A stretch of DNA of 64,000 nucleotides from Thiobacillus sp. (GTDB taxonomy: Bacteria > Pseudomonadota > Gammaproteobacteria > Burkholderiales > Thiobacillaceae). A model generated the notes under the pieces. It was not told where the DNA came from, made no database searches, and was given only the letters and a program-made list of their open reading frames with translations. Each line of letters begins with the position of its first letter. The first letter of the stretch is position 1. A program made the position numbers and the translations under genes. Shown here one piece after another: positions 50,171 through 59,650 of the stretch. Location: the NCBI GenBank assembly GCA_024235835.1, contig JACKLQ010000001.1:1178001-1242000 (forward strand), in the 5' to 3' direction.

Positions 50171-51724
50171 TTATTGTGTTCGGAAACGCCGGGGCTCCAG
50201 TCCCAGCTTGCGCATCCTTGAGCGCAGGGTATTGGGGTTCACCCCCAGCAGGCGCGCGGCGCCGAAGGGACCGTCCACCCGCCCGTGGCAACGGGCCAGG
50301 GCTTGTTCGATGTAGCGCCGGTTGGCCTCTTCCAGGCTGCTCCCACCCTCCTGGCCCCAGGAAGGGCCCAGGCCGGAGGGCGGGGCCGCCGGCCTGGCGA
50401 TTTCATCCGTGGCAGGCGTGCCCACCAGGGGGTGAACCCCCAGGGAGCGGGCCACTTCCAGGCGTCTGCCGTTGCCCAGTATGGCGGCCCGCTCGATGAC
50501 CGAGCCCAGTTCCCGCACGTTGCCCGGCCAGGGATAGGCTGCCAGCAGGGTCAGGTCCTGGGCGTCGGGCATGCGCGGGGGCAGTCCCAGGCGCTCGGCG
50601 GCCCGCAGGCAGAAGTGGGCCGCCAGGGCCGGGATGTCCTGGAGCCGTTCCCGCAGGGGTGGCAGGGGGATAGGGAACACGGCGATGCGGAACCACAGGT
50701 CCTCGCGGAATTCTCCCGCCGCCACGGCGGTGCGAAGGTCCCGATTGGTGGCGGCCACCAGGCGCACGTCCACGGTAATGGTGGACTCCCCCCCCACCCG
50801 CTGGAAACTGCCGTCCTGGAGTACCCGCAGCAGGCGCACCTGGGCGGCGGCGGGCAGTTCCCCGATCTCGTCCAGGAAAAGGGTGCCGCCGTCGGCCCGC
50901 TCGAACCAGCCCCTGCGGGCACCGGTGGCGCCAGTGAAGCTGCCCCGTTCATGGCCAAACAGTTCGGAGTCGATGAGTTCCGGCGGGATGGCGCCGCAAT
51001 TGACCCGCAGGAAGGGGCCCTTGGCACGGCGCGAATGCACGTGCACGGCCCGGGCCACCACCTCCTTGCCGGTGCCGGTCTCGCCCAGGATCAAGACCGG
51101 TGCATCGGAGGTCGCCACCTGGTCCACCGCCTCCATCACCTCCCGCAGCCCGGCCTCCGCGCCGACGATGGCGTCCCCCAGGCCCGGGCGCTTGAGGCGC
51201 TGCAGCAAGGCCCGCCGCTCCGCCTCCGCCGCCTCCCGCTCGCTGTTGAGGGCACGCCAGCGCTGCTGGTTGGCCAATACGGCGGAGAAGGGCGACGCCA
51301 GGGCCAGGACCAGGCCTTCAACCATGGCCCCCGGGGCCGACAGCAGCAACAGGCCCTCGCCCTCCCCTGGGGCCGGCCCCCTCTCGGCATGGCCGCCCAG
51401 TCCTGCCACCCCCACCGTGCCCTCCCAGGCCAGGGGCGACAGCCAGGCCAGGCGCCGCTTCAATTCGGCGGCGGAACCGAACCAGGGCTTGCCCGGGGGA
51501 GCCAGGGCCGCCAACTCCGCCCATTCCCCGGGCCCTAGGGACCGCCGGTGCAGCGGCCCCTGGCCCGCCTCCAATTCAATGGCCTTGCCGGCCTGGTCCA
51601 GGCGCAACACCAGCAGATCGGCGCCGGGCCCCAGCAGGGGCCGGACTCGGGCAGCGAAGTCCTGGCAGTCGGGCGCCTGGGCCGCGGCCTGCCAGAAAGC
51701 GACCTGGAGGGAGGGGGGGATCAT
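50171..51724 (-). CDS. Sigma-54-dependent transcriptional activator
   Basis: A 517-residue enhancer-binding protein: an N-terminal sensor region (~1-165), an AAA+ domain with Walker A GETGTGKEV, the sigma-54 contact loop GSFTGA and Walker B-like GTLFLDEIGEL, and a C-terminal Fis-type helix-turn-helix (GAARLLGVNPNTLRSRMRKL). The sensor region is not assigned. It diverges from a TauE/SafE exporter gene that has a sigma-54 promoter. Confidence 0.92.
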   Translation of the reverse strand: MIPPSLQVAFWQAAAQAPDCQDFAARVRPLLGPGADLLVLRLDQAGKAIELEAGQGPLHRRSLGPGEWAELAALAPPGKPWFGSAAELKRRLAWLSPLAWEGTVGVAGLGGHAERGPAPGEGEGLLLLSAPGAMVEGLVLALASPFSAVLANQQRWRALNSEREAAEAERRALLQRLKRPGLGDAIVGAEAGLREVMEAVDQVATSDAPVLILGETGTGKEVVARAVHVHSRRAKGPFLRVNCGAIPPELIDSELFGHERGSFTGATGARRGWFERADGGTLFLDEIGELPAAAQVRLLRVLQDGSFQRVGGESTITVDVRLVAATNRDLRTAVAAGEFREDLWFRIAVFPIPLPPLRERLQDIPALAAHFCLRAAERLGLPPRMPDAQDLTLLAAYPWPGNVRELGSVIERAAILGNGRRLEVARSLGVHPLVGTPATDEIARPAAPPSGLGPSWGQEGGSSLEEANRRYIEQALARCHGRVDGPFGAARLLGVNPNTLRSRMRKLGLEPRRFRTQ

Positions 51725-51751
51725 ATCGTCTTATTTCGTGGTTTTTTATTG

Positions 51752-51773
51752 ATGACGGTTATTCCGTTTCATT
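51752..51773. promoter_or_regulatory. Imperfect palindrome, candidate activator site
   Basis: ATGACGG, a TTATT spacer, then CCGTTTCAT form an imperfect inverted repeat in the gap between the activator gene and the exporter promoter, about 90 bases upstream of the -24/-12 element. The position fits an upstream activating sequence. Sequence evidence is weak. Confidence 0.4.
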
Positions 51774-51855
51774 AAGCAATATAGCCGCCCAACGATTTCT
51801 TGCCAGAACCCCGGGAACCCCATGCCCGCGGCAACGGGAGGCCAAAGCGCCTTGC

Positions 51856-51871
51856 TGGCACGAAGCCTGCA
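51856..51871 (+). promoter_or_regulatory. Sigma-54 (-24/-12) promoter
   Basis: TGGCACGAAGCCTGCA matches the sigma-54 consensus TGGCACG-N4-TTGCA at all but one position, with the correct GG to GC spacing. It lies 37 bases before the ATG of the exporter gene and faces it; the neighbouring gene encodes a sigma-54 activator. Confidence 0.8.
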
Positions 51872-51907
51872 AGGCAGGAGCACCTTCAACGTTTTCGAGG
51901 TGATGTC

Positions 51908-52822
51908 ATGAGCACTTCCAGCCTGTCATTCATGGCCGTGCTTCCTCCTCTGTCCAGTCGTCGTACGCGGCTTTGGATGCTCCTGGTGCTGGGCGTGGCG
52001 GCTTCACTCTCCTTGCCTGCCATGGACCCGGAATGGCATCGCCTCACTGACACCCTGCTGGGCATATCCAGCCTGGCAGCCCTGGCCATCTTCTTCGCCG
52101 CCCTGGCCTGCGAGTTCATGGATTCCAGCCTGGGCATGGGCTACGGCACCACCCTCACTCCCCTCCTGCTCATGGCGGGCTACGAGCCCCTGCAGATCGT
52201 CCCGGCCATCCTGCTGAGCGAACTGGTCACCGGCCTGGCCGCCGGCGTGCTGCACCAGCACGACGGCAACGTGGACTTCCTCCACGACCGCCGCGCCCGG
52301 CGCACCACCCTGTTGCTGGCCCTGTTGAGCAGCGTCGGCGCCCTGGGGGCCGTCTGGCTGGCAGTCAGCATCTCCAAGTTCTGGCTGGGCCTGTTCATCA
52401 CCGTCATCATCCTGTCCATGGGCGCGGTGATCCTGGCCACCCGCAAGCGCCAGATTCCCTACCACGCCGGCGGCATCGTCGCCGTGGGTGCCCTGGCGGC
52501 CTTCAACAAGGGCCTGTCCGGCGGCGGTTACGGTCCCCTGGTCACCGCCGGGCAAGTGGTCTCCGGCCTGCCCTCCAAGCACGCCGTGGCGGTCACCTCC
52601 GTGGCGGAATCCCTCACCTGCCTGATCGGTTTGCTGGGCTACCTGGCCCTGGGCAAGACCATCGCCTGGGGACTGGCCATTCCTTTGATGCTGGGCGCCC
52701 TGCTGTCCGTGCCCATGGCCACGGTGACCGTGAGCCGGACCCGGGAATCCTCCCTGCGGGGCGTGGTGGGCGTCGTCACCCTGGTCCTGGGCATGGTGGC
52801 GGTGGCGAAGCTGTTCTTCTGA
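51908..52822 (+). CDS. Sulfite exporter TauE/SafE family transporter
   Basis: A 304-residue inner-membrane protein with about eight transmembrane segments. The two conserved halves contain FMDSSLGMGYGTTLTPLLLM and NKGLSGGGYGPLVTAGQVVSG, the repeated signature of TauE/SafE (COG0730) exporters. Members export sulfite, sulfoacetate or other organic sulfonates. The promoter and the divergent regulator suggest induced expression. The ATG at 51908 follows GAGGTGATGTC. Confidence 0.9.
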   Translation: MSTSSLSFMAVLPPLSSRRTRLWMLLVLGVAASLSLPAMDPEWHRLTDTLLGISSLAALAIFFAALACEFMDSSLGMGYGTTLTPLLLMAGYEPLQIVPAILLSELVTGLAAGVLHQHDGNVDFLHDRRARRTTLLLALLSSVGALGAVWLAVSISKFWLGLFITVIILSMGAVILATRKRQIPYHAGGIVAVGALAAFNKGLSGGGYGPLVTAGQVVSGLPSKHAVAVTSVAESLTCLIGLLGYLALGKTIAWGLAIPLMLGALLSVPMATVTVSRTRESSLRGVVGVVTLVLGMVAVAKLFF

Positions 52823-52840
52823 TGGACCGGGCCCCGGATT

Positions 52841-54241
52841 TCAAGCCGGGGTGGGCAGGCGGATCTCGAACCGGGTGACGCCCCCCTCGCTATGGGCCGT
52901 GAGGGTGCCGCCATGGACCTGGACGATGGAGCGGGCGATGGCCAGACCCAGGCCCACACCGCCAGCGCCGGCCTGCCGTGCGGGGTCGCCCGTATAGAAA
53001 CGGTCGAACAACCGGGGCAGGCGGTCCGGCGGAATGGCCCCCGGGTTTTCCACGGCGATGACCGTCTCGCCGGGACCGCCCCCCACACGGATCGCCACCT
53101 CGCCGCCCACGGGGCAGTGACGGGTGCCGTTGGACAACAGGTTGGACAGGGCCCGCCGCAGCATGAGCCGGTCGCCGCTGACCAAGCCGGCTCCCTCCAG
53201 ACGCAGGCCCACCCCCTTTTCCTCGGCGACGATGCCATGGAACTCGATGAGGGCCCTCGCCTCCATTTCCAGGTCCACCGCCTCCCGGGAAAGGGTGAGC
53301 TGGTCGTTGTCGGCCTTGGCCAGGAACAGCATGTCCCCGATCATGCGGCCCAGGCGCTCGTACTCCTCGGTGCTGGACTGGAGCACCTCCTGGTATGCCT
53401 CCGGTTCCCGCGCCCGGCTCAGGGCCACCTGGGTCTGGGTCATCAGGTTGGAGATGGGGGTGCGCAACTCATGGGCGATGTCCGAGGAAAACTCCGACAG
53501 GCGCCGGAATGAATCGTCCAGACGGGCCAGCATGGCGTTGAAGGACCGGGCCAGGTCCCGCAGTTCGGGCGGGATGCCCGCCTCGGGCAGGCGGGTGGTG
53601 AGGCGCTCGGCGGAAATCCCCGCCGCCAGGCCGCTGAATTGCCGCAGGGCGCCCAGGCCGCGATGGGTGGCGTACCAGCCCAGGCCGGCGGTGGCCAGGG
53701 CGGCCAGGGTCATGGCCAGGGCCAGGGTGAGGCGGAACCGTGCCATGAACACCTCGTGGTGCCGGATGTCCAGGGATACCGCCACCCGGTGGATCTCGCC
53801 GTCACCCGTGGTCATGGGCACCACCCTGCCCCGGTAGTCCCGGTCCCCCACCCGCCATTGCCAGAGGCCATGGGGCAGGCATGCCAGTTCCAGGGGACCA
53901 TCCCCGCAGGTACGTGCATCCAGCAGATCCTGGTGGATGCCGCTGCCCGAGGTGATGTACCAGACGGCCCCTCCCCCGTTCATCACCGCCACCGCCAGGC
54001 CGTGGTGCCCCACCAGGGCGTCGTCCAACTGGCCGGGCAGGCGATCCATGTCCCCCGGCAAGCGGGCCCGTTCCAGCAGGTGGCGGATGAGTTCCAGCTT
54101 GCCCTCCAGCTCGTGCCGGTCGCTCTCGACGAAATGCATCTCCACCGCCCGGGCCAGATACATGCCCGCCGCCAGCAGCACCATGCTGACCGCCACGGCG
54201 AACAGCAGGCTGATGCGGGCGGTGAGGGACAGGGGTTTCAC
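52841..54241 (-). CDS. cusS: Heavy-metal sensor histidine kinase (CusS-like)
   Basis: A 466-residue membrane kinase: helix at ~12-32, periplasmic sensor (~33-170), helix at ~180-200, HAMP, HisKA with SSDIAHELRTPISNLMTQ, and HATPase with NLLSNGTRHC, ENPGAIPPD and GVGLGLAIARSI. The start is a GTG that overlaps the TGA of the regulator gene (GTGA). The heavy-metal-sensor subfamily is inferred from this HisKA segment and from its location next to copper genes. Confidence 0.9.
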   Translation of the reverse strand: MKPLSLTARISLLFAVAVSMVLLAAGMYLARAVEMHFVESDRHELEGKLELIRHLLERARLPGDMDRLPGQLDDALVGHHGLAVAVMNGGGAVWYITSGSGIHQDLLDARTCGDGPLELACLPHGLWQWRVGDRDYRGRVVPMTTGDGEIHRVAVSLDIRHHEVFMARFRLTLALAMTLAALATAGLGWYATHRGLGALRQFSGLAAGISAERLTTRLPEAGIPPELRDLARSFNAMLARLDDSFRRLSEFSSDIAHELRTPISNLMTQTQVALSRAREPEAYQEVLQSSTEEYERLGRMIGDMLFLAKADNDQLTLSREAVDLEMEARALIEFHGIVAEEKGVGLRLEGAGLVSGDRLMLRRALSNLLSNGTRHCPVGGEVAIRVGGGPGETVIAVENPGAIPPDRLPRLFDRFYTGDPARQAGAGGVGLGLAIARSIVQVHGGTLTAHSEGGVTRFEIRLPTPA

Positions 54242-54942
54242 GGCCGGGTTTCGTCCCGCCCCGCGCCGCCTTCCGCCTCCAGCACGTAGCCCATGCCCCG
54301 CACGGTGTGGATGAGCCGGGGGGCGTACCCCTCGTCGACCTTCACCCGCAGGCGGCGCACCGCCACGTCGATGACATTGGTGTCGGAGTCGAAGTTCATG
54401 TCCCACACCTGGGAGGCGATGAGGGAGCGGGGCAGCACCTCCCCCTGGCGCCGCATGAAGAGCTCCAGCAGGGCGAATTCCTTGGCGGTGAGGTCCACCC
54501 GCTGCCCGGCGCGACTGGCGCGGCGGCGCAGCAGGTCCAGCTCCAGGTCGGCCACCTTCAGCACCGTGGGTTCCAGGGCGGCCCGTCCGCGACGGGCCAG
54601 GTTGCGCACCCGGGCCAGCAGCTCGGCGAAGGCGAAGGGCTTCACCAGATAGTCGTCGGCCCCCAGCTCCAGGCCCTTCACCCGGTCCTCCACCTGGTCC
54701 CGGGCCGTGAGGAACAGCACGGGCGTCTCCAGGCCGGCCCGGCGCATGCCCTCCAGCACCTGCCAGCCGTCCAGGCCGGGCAGCATCACGTCCAGGACGG
54801 CCACGTCGTACTGGCCTGTCCGGGCCAGCTCCAGGCCTTCCCAGCCGTCCCGGGCAAGATCGGCCACGAAGCCGGCCTCGCCGAGGCCCTGCTTCAGGTA
54901 GTCGCCGGTCTTGGGCTCGTCTTCGACGATGAGGATCTTCAT
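54238..54942 (-). CDS. cusR: Response regulator of copper homeostasis (CusR-like)
   Basis: A 234-residue OmpR-family regulator with receiver (MKILIVEDEPKTGDYLKQGL; VAVLDVMLPGLDGW; YLVKPFAF) and winged-helix domain (VWDMNFDSDTNVIDVAVRRL), both close to CusR/CopR. It diverges from the copper-resistance operon with 156 bases between them. It likely activates that operon when copper is high. Confidence 0.92.
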   Translation of the reverse strand: MKILIVEDEPKTGDYLKQGLGEAGFVADLARDGWEGLELARTGQYDVAVLDVMLPGLDGWQVLEGMRRAGLETPVLFLTARDQVEDRVKGLELGADDYLVKPFAFAELLARVRNLARRGRAALEPTVLKVADLELDLLRRRASRAGQRVDLTAKEFALLELFMRRQGEVLPRSLIASQVWDMNFDSDTNVIDVAVRRLRVKVDEGYAPRLIHTVRGMGYVLEAEGGAGRDETRP

Positions 54943-55002
54943 GGACGCCAGGCGGGTGGAAACGGCCCCATCCTGCCATAGCCTCGGCCAGCGGGGGACA
55001 CA

Positions 55003-55027
55003 TGACGGTTTTGTAATCCTGCTGTCA
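55003..55027. promoter_or_regulatory. Candidate CusR/CopR-type operator
   Basis: TGACGGTTTTGTAAT and CCTGCTGTCA run in sequence: an outer TGAC ... GTCA pair encloses TTTTGTAAT. Spaced TGAC/TTGTAAT elements occur upstream of copper-responsive genes in related bacteria. It lies between the divergent cusR and copper-operon starts. Not tested. Confidence 0.45.
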
Positions 55028-55098
55028 GCTTCGCGTCCCGCGCCGCCGCCCAGGATGGCCGCCATGCAGCCAAGCCATGAAGCCCGAGGAGGCCCACC

Positions 55099-55395
55099 AT
55101 GAAAATCCCGATTGCCAGCCTGCTGGCGGCGCTCGTCCTGCCCGCGGCGGCGGACGCCTATCGCTCCACCACCGCCGACTACACCCCCTACCAGGACTCG
55201 TCCATGACCGACTGGCGCGGCGCCAACGACGAGATGGGCCGCCTCAAGGGACACATGGGGCACATGGACCGCATGGGTGGTCCCTCCGGCAATGGCGGCC
55301 ATGGCCATGCCATGGGCCACCAGGAAGCACTCCGCCCACCGGACGCCGTGAACACCGACGGGCACCCGCATCATTCCACGGGAGGCCGGCCATGA
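55099..55395 (+). CDS. Small His/Met-rich periplasmic protein
   Basis: A 98-residue exported protein (signal IASLLAALVLPAAADA) rich in His and Met (GHMGHMDRMGG; GHGHAMGHQ). Such composition suits copper chelation in the periplasm. It is the first gene of the copper operon and overlaps the next start by 4 bases. Confidence 0.75.
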   Translation: MKIPIASLLAALVLPAAADAYRSTTADYTPYQDSSMTDWRGANDEMGRLKGHMGHMDRMGGPSGNGGHGHAMGHQEALRPPDAVNTDGHPHHSTGGRP

Positions 55396-56834
55396 AATAC
55401 CCCACCGACCACCTTCGAACCCGCCTGGCATGCGGGACCCGGCTGCCGGCGGCCCTGCTGGGCCTGGGCCTGCTGGGGGGCTGCGCCTCCTTCAGCCCGG
55501 ACGGCGGCCTGGACAAAGTGTCAGCCATCACCCGGGAACGCATGGCGGTGGCGCCCGCCCCCCTGCGCACCGACCAGGACGCGGCCCGGGTCAGGGAGGA
55601 GGTGAAGCGTCTGCTGGCCGGGCCCCTCGACGCCGAGTCCGCGGTCAAGATCGCCGTGCTCAACAACCGGGGTCTCCAGGCCGACCTGGCCGGCCTGGGC
55701 ATCGCCGAGGCCGATGTGGTCCAGGCCGGGCGCCTGCGCAATCCAACATTCACCTTCGCCCGCACCTCGGGGGGCGGCGAGCGGGAATACGAACGCGCCT
55801 TCCTGTTCGATCTCATGGGCCTGCTCACCCTGTCCACCCGTTCCGACATCGAGGGCCGGCGCTTCGAAGTGATCCAGATGCGGGTGGCCAACGCCACCCT
55901 GGACCTGGCCCAGAACACCCGCCAGGCCTTCTTCTCCGCCGTGGCCGCCCAGGAGGCGGCGAAGTACCAGGAAGAGGCCTGGATCGCCGCCCAGGCGGGC
56001 GCGGAACTGGCCCGGCGCATGGCCGACGTGGGCAACTTCAGTCGCCTGCGCCAGCAACGTGAACAACTGTTCCACGCCGAGAGCACCGCCGAGCTGGCCC
56101 GGATCCGCCAGCACGCGGCCCGGGAACGGGAACGCCTGACCCGGCTGCTGGGGCTCTCGGGCAAGGACCGCCATTTCACCCTGCCCGAGCGCCTCCCCGA
56201 CCTGCCCGCCGCCCCCCTGTCTGAAAAGGATCTGGTGCAGCAGGCCATGGATAGCCGCCTGGACCTGAGCATGGCCAGGACGGAAATCGAGGGCCTGGCG
56301 AAAAGCCTGGGCCTCACCCGCGCCACCCGCTTCGTCAACGTGCTGGAGGCCAGTTACCTGAACAACGATGCCACCGGCGAACCCCAGAAGCGGGGCTACG
56401 AGATCGAGGTCTCCCTGCCCCTCTTCGACTGGGGCCAGGCCCGGGCCGCCAAGGCCGAGGCCCTCTATACCCAGGCCATGCACCGGGTGGCGGAGATGGC
56501 CGTCAACGCGGAGTCGGAGGTACGCGACGCCTATGGGGCCTACCGCACCGCCCACGACCTGGCGCGCCATTACCAGGACGAGATCGTGCCCCTGCGCAAG
56601 CGCATCGCCGAGGAGAACCTGCTGCGCTACAACGGCATGCTCATCGGCGTGTGGGACCTGCTGGCCGACGCCCGCCAGCAGGTGGCCGGCGTCAATGCCG
56701 CCATCCAGGCCAGGAAGGACTTCTGGCTGGCGGAAAGCAATCTGCAAATGGCCCTCAACGGCAGCGGCGCGGCCAGCGTCGGCATGATCACCATGAGCGC
56801 TCCCGCCTCCGCCGAAGCCGGCGGCGGTCACTGA
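55392..56834 (+). CDS. TolC-family outer-membrane efflux protein
   Basis: A 480-residue protein with a lipoprotein signal (LLGLGLLGGC) and the two alpha-helical repeats of the TolC/OprM family (AVKIAVLNNRGLQADLAGLG ... EIEVSLPLFDWGQARAAKAE). It would form the outer-membrane exit duct of an efflux system. No RND pump or membrane-fusion protein genes (cusA, cusB) are present in the window, so its partners are elsewhere. Confidence 0.9.
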   Translation: MKYPTDHLRTRLACGTRLPAALLGLGLLGGCASFSPDGGLDKVSAITRERMAVAPAPLRTDQDAARVREEVKRLLAGPLDAESAVKIAVLNNRGLQADLAGLGIAEADVVQAGRLRNPTFTFARTSGGGEREYERAFLFDLMGLLTLSTRSDIEGRRFEVIQMRVANATLDLAQNTRQAFFSAVAAQEAAKYQEEAWIAAQAGAELARRMADVGNFSRLRQQREQLFHAESTAELARIRQHAARERERLTRLLGLSGKDRHFTLPERLPDLPAAPLSEKDLVQQAMDSRLDLSMARTEIEGLAKSLGLTRATRFVNVLEASYLNNDATGEPQKRGYEIEVSLPLFDWGQARAAKAEALYTQAMHRVAEMAVNAESEVRDAYGAYRTAHDLARHYQDEIVPLRKRIAEENLLRYNGMLIGVWDLLADARQQVAGVNAAIQARKDFWLAESNLQMALNGSGAASVGMITMSAPASAEAGGGH

Positions 56835-56853
56835 AAGAACAAGGAGCACACGA

Positions 56854-58218
56854 ATGGACCGCCGACAATTCCTCAGCAATGCCGGGGCCGCCGTATTGGG
56901 GGCGGGCCTGGTCTCCAAGGCCGGGGCCGCCAGCCTGCCCGAGGCCCCTATCCTCACCGACCCCGCCACCCAGCCGCCCCTCCACCCCATGGACGGCCGC
57001 CCCTACAACCCGGTGGTGACCCTGAACGGCTGGACCCTGCCCTGGCGCATGAAGGATGGAGTCAAGGAGTTCCACCTGGTGGCCGAGCCGGTGGTGCGTG
57101 AACTGGCCCCGGGCATGAAGGCCCACCTGTGGGGCTACAACGGCTCGTCTCCGGGCCCCACCATCGAATGCGTGGAAGGGGACCGGGTGCGCATCTTCGT
57201 CACCAACCGGCTGCCGGAGCACACCAGCATCCACTGGCACGGCGTCCTGCTGCCCAACGGCATGGACGGCGTGGGGGGGCTCACCCAGCCCCAGATCAAG
57301 CCGGGCAAGACCTTCGTCTACGAGTTCGAGATGACCAAGTCCGGCACCTTCATGTACCACCCCCACGCCGACGAGATGGTGCAGATGGCCATGGGCATGA
57401 TGGGCATGCTCATCGTCCACCCCAGGGACCCGGAATTCATGCGCGTGGACCGGGATTTCGTGTTCCTGCTCAACGCCTTCGACATCGAGCCCGGGGCGGC
57501 CACGCCCAAGATCAACACCATGCTGGACTTCAACCTGTGGTGCTGGAACAGCCGCGTCTTCCCCGCCATCGACCCGCTGGTGGTGCGCCAGCACGACCGG
57601 GTGCGGGTGCGGGCCGGCAACCTCACCATGACCAACCACCCCCTCCACGTGCATGGCGTGGACTTCGAAGTGACCTGCACCGACGGCGGCTGGGTGAAGG
57701 AGTCGGCGCGCTGGCCCGAGGTGACCACCGATGTGGCCGTGGGCCAGATGCGGGCCATCGAGTTCGACGCCCGGCTGGCCGGCGACTGGGCCTTCCACTG
57801 CCACAAGTCCCACCACACCATGAACGCCATGGGCCACGACGTGCCCACCATGATCGGCGTGGACCACCGGGGCGTGGTGGAGAAAATCCAGCGCCTGACC
57901 CCGGACTACATGGTGATGGGTGAGCGGGGCATGGCCGACATGGGGGAAATGGAGATGCCCATTCCCGACAACACCCTGCCCATGATGACCGGCTGGGGCC
58001 AATACGGCCCCATCGAGATGGGGGGCATGTTCACCGTGGTGAAGGTACGGGAGGACCAGAAACCCGGTGACTACAGCGACCCGGGCTGGTACCCCCACCC
58101 CCAGGGCACGGTGTCCTGGGAATGGACCGGCGAGCCCATGGCGGCGGAACGCCGGGAAGGCCCCGCCGCCGACGCGCAGACCCTGAAGGCGGTGAAGCCC
58201 GCCGGTCATCATCATTGA
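56854..58218 (+). CDS. Multicopper oxidase (CopA/CueO-like)
   Basis: A 454-residue exported oxidase with a twin-arginine signal (MDRRQFLSNAGAAVLGAG). Copper ligands are present in HWHG, MYHPHADE, HPLHVHG and HCHKSHHTMNAM. It oxidises Cu(I) to the less toxic Cu(II) in the periplasm. Distinct Met-rich loops (GMADMGEMEMP) may load copper. Confidence 0.93.
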   Translation: MDRRQFLSNAGAAVLGAGLVSKAGAASLPEAPILTDPATQPPLHPMDGRPYNPVVTLNGWTLPWRMKDGVKEFHLVAEPVVRELAPGMKAHLWGYNGSSPGPTIECVEGDRVRIFVTNRLPEHTSIHWHGVLLPNGMDGVGGLTQPQIKPGKTFVYEFEMTKSGTFMYHPHADEMVQMAMGMMGMLIVHPRDPEFMRVDRDFVFLLNAFDIEPGAATPKINTMLDFNLWCWNSRVFPAIDPLVVRQHDRVRVRAGNLTMTNHPLHVHGVDFEVTCTDGGWVKESARWPEVTTDVAVGQMRAIEFDARLAGDWAFHCHKSHHTMNAMGHDVPTMIGVDHRGVVEKIQRLTPDYMVMGERGMADMGEMEMPIPDNTLPMMTGWGQYGPIEMGGMFTVVKVREDQKPGDYSDPGWYPHPQGTVSWEWTGEPMAAERREGPAADAQTLKAVKPAGHHH

Positions 58219-58227
58219 GGCGCTGAC

Positions 58228-58716
58228 ATGAATAAATGGCCAACCTTTCTCGCCCTGGCATGGGCCCTGGTCTGGACCTGCCCCCCCGCCTACGCCCATG
58301 GTGGCGCCAAGCACGAGACGGCCCCCATCATCAAGGAGCAAAAGTCCTGGGGCATCGCCGGCGACCCGGTTGCCGTCACCCGTACGGTGACGCTGCGCAT
58401 GACCGACAACATGCGTTTCACCCCCGATCTGGTACGGGTGAAGCAGGGCGAAACCGTTCGCTTCGTGCTTCATAACGAGGGCGTCATGCTGCACGAGATG
58501 GTCATCGGCACCCGCGCCGTGCTCCAGGAACATGCGGCCCTGATGCGCAAGTTCCCAGAGATGGAACACGACGAGCCCTATATGGCCCATGTGGACCCGG
58601 GCAAGACCGGCGAGATCCTCTGGCGCTTCAACCGTGCCGGCGATTTCGAGTTCGCCTGTCTCATCCCGGGCCATTATGAGGGCGGCATGCGCGGCCGCAT
58701 CCTGGTTCGAAAATGA
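58228..58716 (+). CDS. Cupredoxin-family periplasmic copper protein
   Basis: A 162-residue exported protein with a cupredoxin domain; ligands are the histidine of LHEMVIG and Cys, His and Met in FACLIPGHYEGGM. It may transfer electrons or copper next to the oxidase. It begins 9 bases after the oxidase stop. Confidence 0.88.
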   Translation: MNKWPTFLALAWALVWTCPPAYAHGGAKHETAPIIKEQKSWGIAGDPVAVTRTVTLRMTDNMRFTPDLVRVKQGETVRFVLHNEGVMLHEMVIGTRAVLQEHAALMRKFPEMEHDEPYMAHVDPGKTGEILWRFNRAGDFEFACLIPGHYEGGMRGRILVRK

Positions 58717-58796
58717 CATAGATGTCATCTCCCGGTCAGGGTGGCGTGGTTGTGCGACGTCCACACTGGCTTCGCCATCAAACAAGGAGCGCATGC

Positions 58797-59237
58797 ATGA
58801 AAACCCTCCTGCTCACCATGTTCCTACTGGCCGGATTCAGTACAACGGCTTGGTCAGCACCTGATCTCCCGGTCATCGACGTCTACAAGAGCCCCAGCTG
58901 TGGGTGCTGCACGAAATGGATCAGCCATCTTGAGGCCAGCGGCTTCCGAGTGCGGGCCCATGACACCGACGACGTGGTAAGCCACAAGTACCGCCTGGGC
59001 GTGCCCCCCGGCCATGGCTCCTGCCACACCGCCGAGGTGGCCGGCTATGTGGTGGAAGGCCACGTGCCGGCGCGGGACATCAAACGCCTGCTGCTGGAAA
59101 AACCCAAGGCCCGGGGCCTGGTGGTGCCCGCCATGCCCATCGGCTCCCCCGGCATGGAGATGGGTAGCCGCCGGGACCGCTACGAAGTCCTCCTGGTGGA
59201 CCGGCGGGGCGGCACCCGCACCTACGCCCGTTACTGA
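58797..59237 (+). CDS. DUF411 metal-binding protein
   Basis: A 146-residue exported protein (signal LLLTMFLLAGFSTTAWSA) of the DUF411 family. A glutaredoxin-like CxxC pair (SPSCGCCTKW) and the conserved SCHTAEVAGYVVEGHVPA are typical. Family members are linked to copper tolerance and binding. AAGGAGC is the ribosome binding site. Confidence 0.92.
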   Translation: MKTLLLTMFLLAGFSTTAWSAPDLPVIDVYKSPSCGCCTKWISHLEASGFRVRAHDTDDVVSHKYRLGVPPGHGSCHTAEVAGYVVEGHVPARDIKRLLLEKPKARGLVVPAMPIGSPGMEMGSRRDRYEVLLVDRRGGTRTYARY

Positions 59238-59279
59238 CTTCCCAGCCTTTTCATTACCTCCAGCACTGAAAGGAAAACC

Positions 59280-59621
59280 ATGAAACGCACACTCACTACC
59301 CTGATCCTGGCCATGGCCCTGCCCCTGGGCCTGCCCGCCCTGGCCGACATGAGCCACATGAGCCACGGCACCGCCTCCGGCCACGCCGCCATGGGCGAGA
59401 TGATGGCCGAAGGCACCGTGAAGAAGGTGGACAAGGCCCAGGGCAAGATCACCATCCAGCATGGCCCCCTGGCCAATCTGGACATGCCGCCCATGACCAT
59501 GATCTTTCGCGTGCAGGACTCCGCCCTGCTCGACCGGGTCAAGCCCGGCGACAACATCCGCTTCCAGGCGGACAAAGTGAATGGACGCCTCACGGTCACC
59601 CACATGGAAGCCGTTCGGTGA
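59280..59621 (+). CDS. cusF: CusF-like periplasmic copper chaperone
   Basis: A 113-residue exported protein (signal LILAMALPLGLPALADM) with a C-terminal OB-like CusF domain (GTVKKVDKAQGKITIQHGPL; NLDMPPMTMIFRV). The Met and Trp/Phe-type ligands MPPMTM bind Cu(I). It normally hands copper to a CusB-type fusion protein. Confidence 0.92.
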   Translation: MKRTLTTLILAMALPLGLPALADMSHMSHGTASGHAAMGEMMAEGTVKKVDKAQGKITIQHGPLANLDMPPMTMIFRVQDSALLDRVKPGDNIRFQADKVNGRLTVTHMEAVR

Positions 59622-59650
59622 ACCCATCCCACCCCAACAAGGAGCAAACG

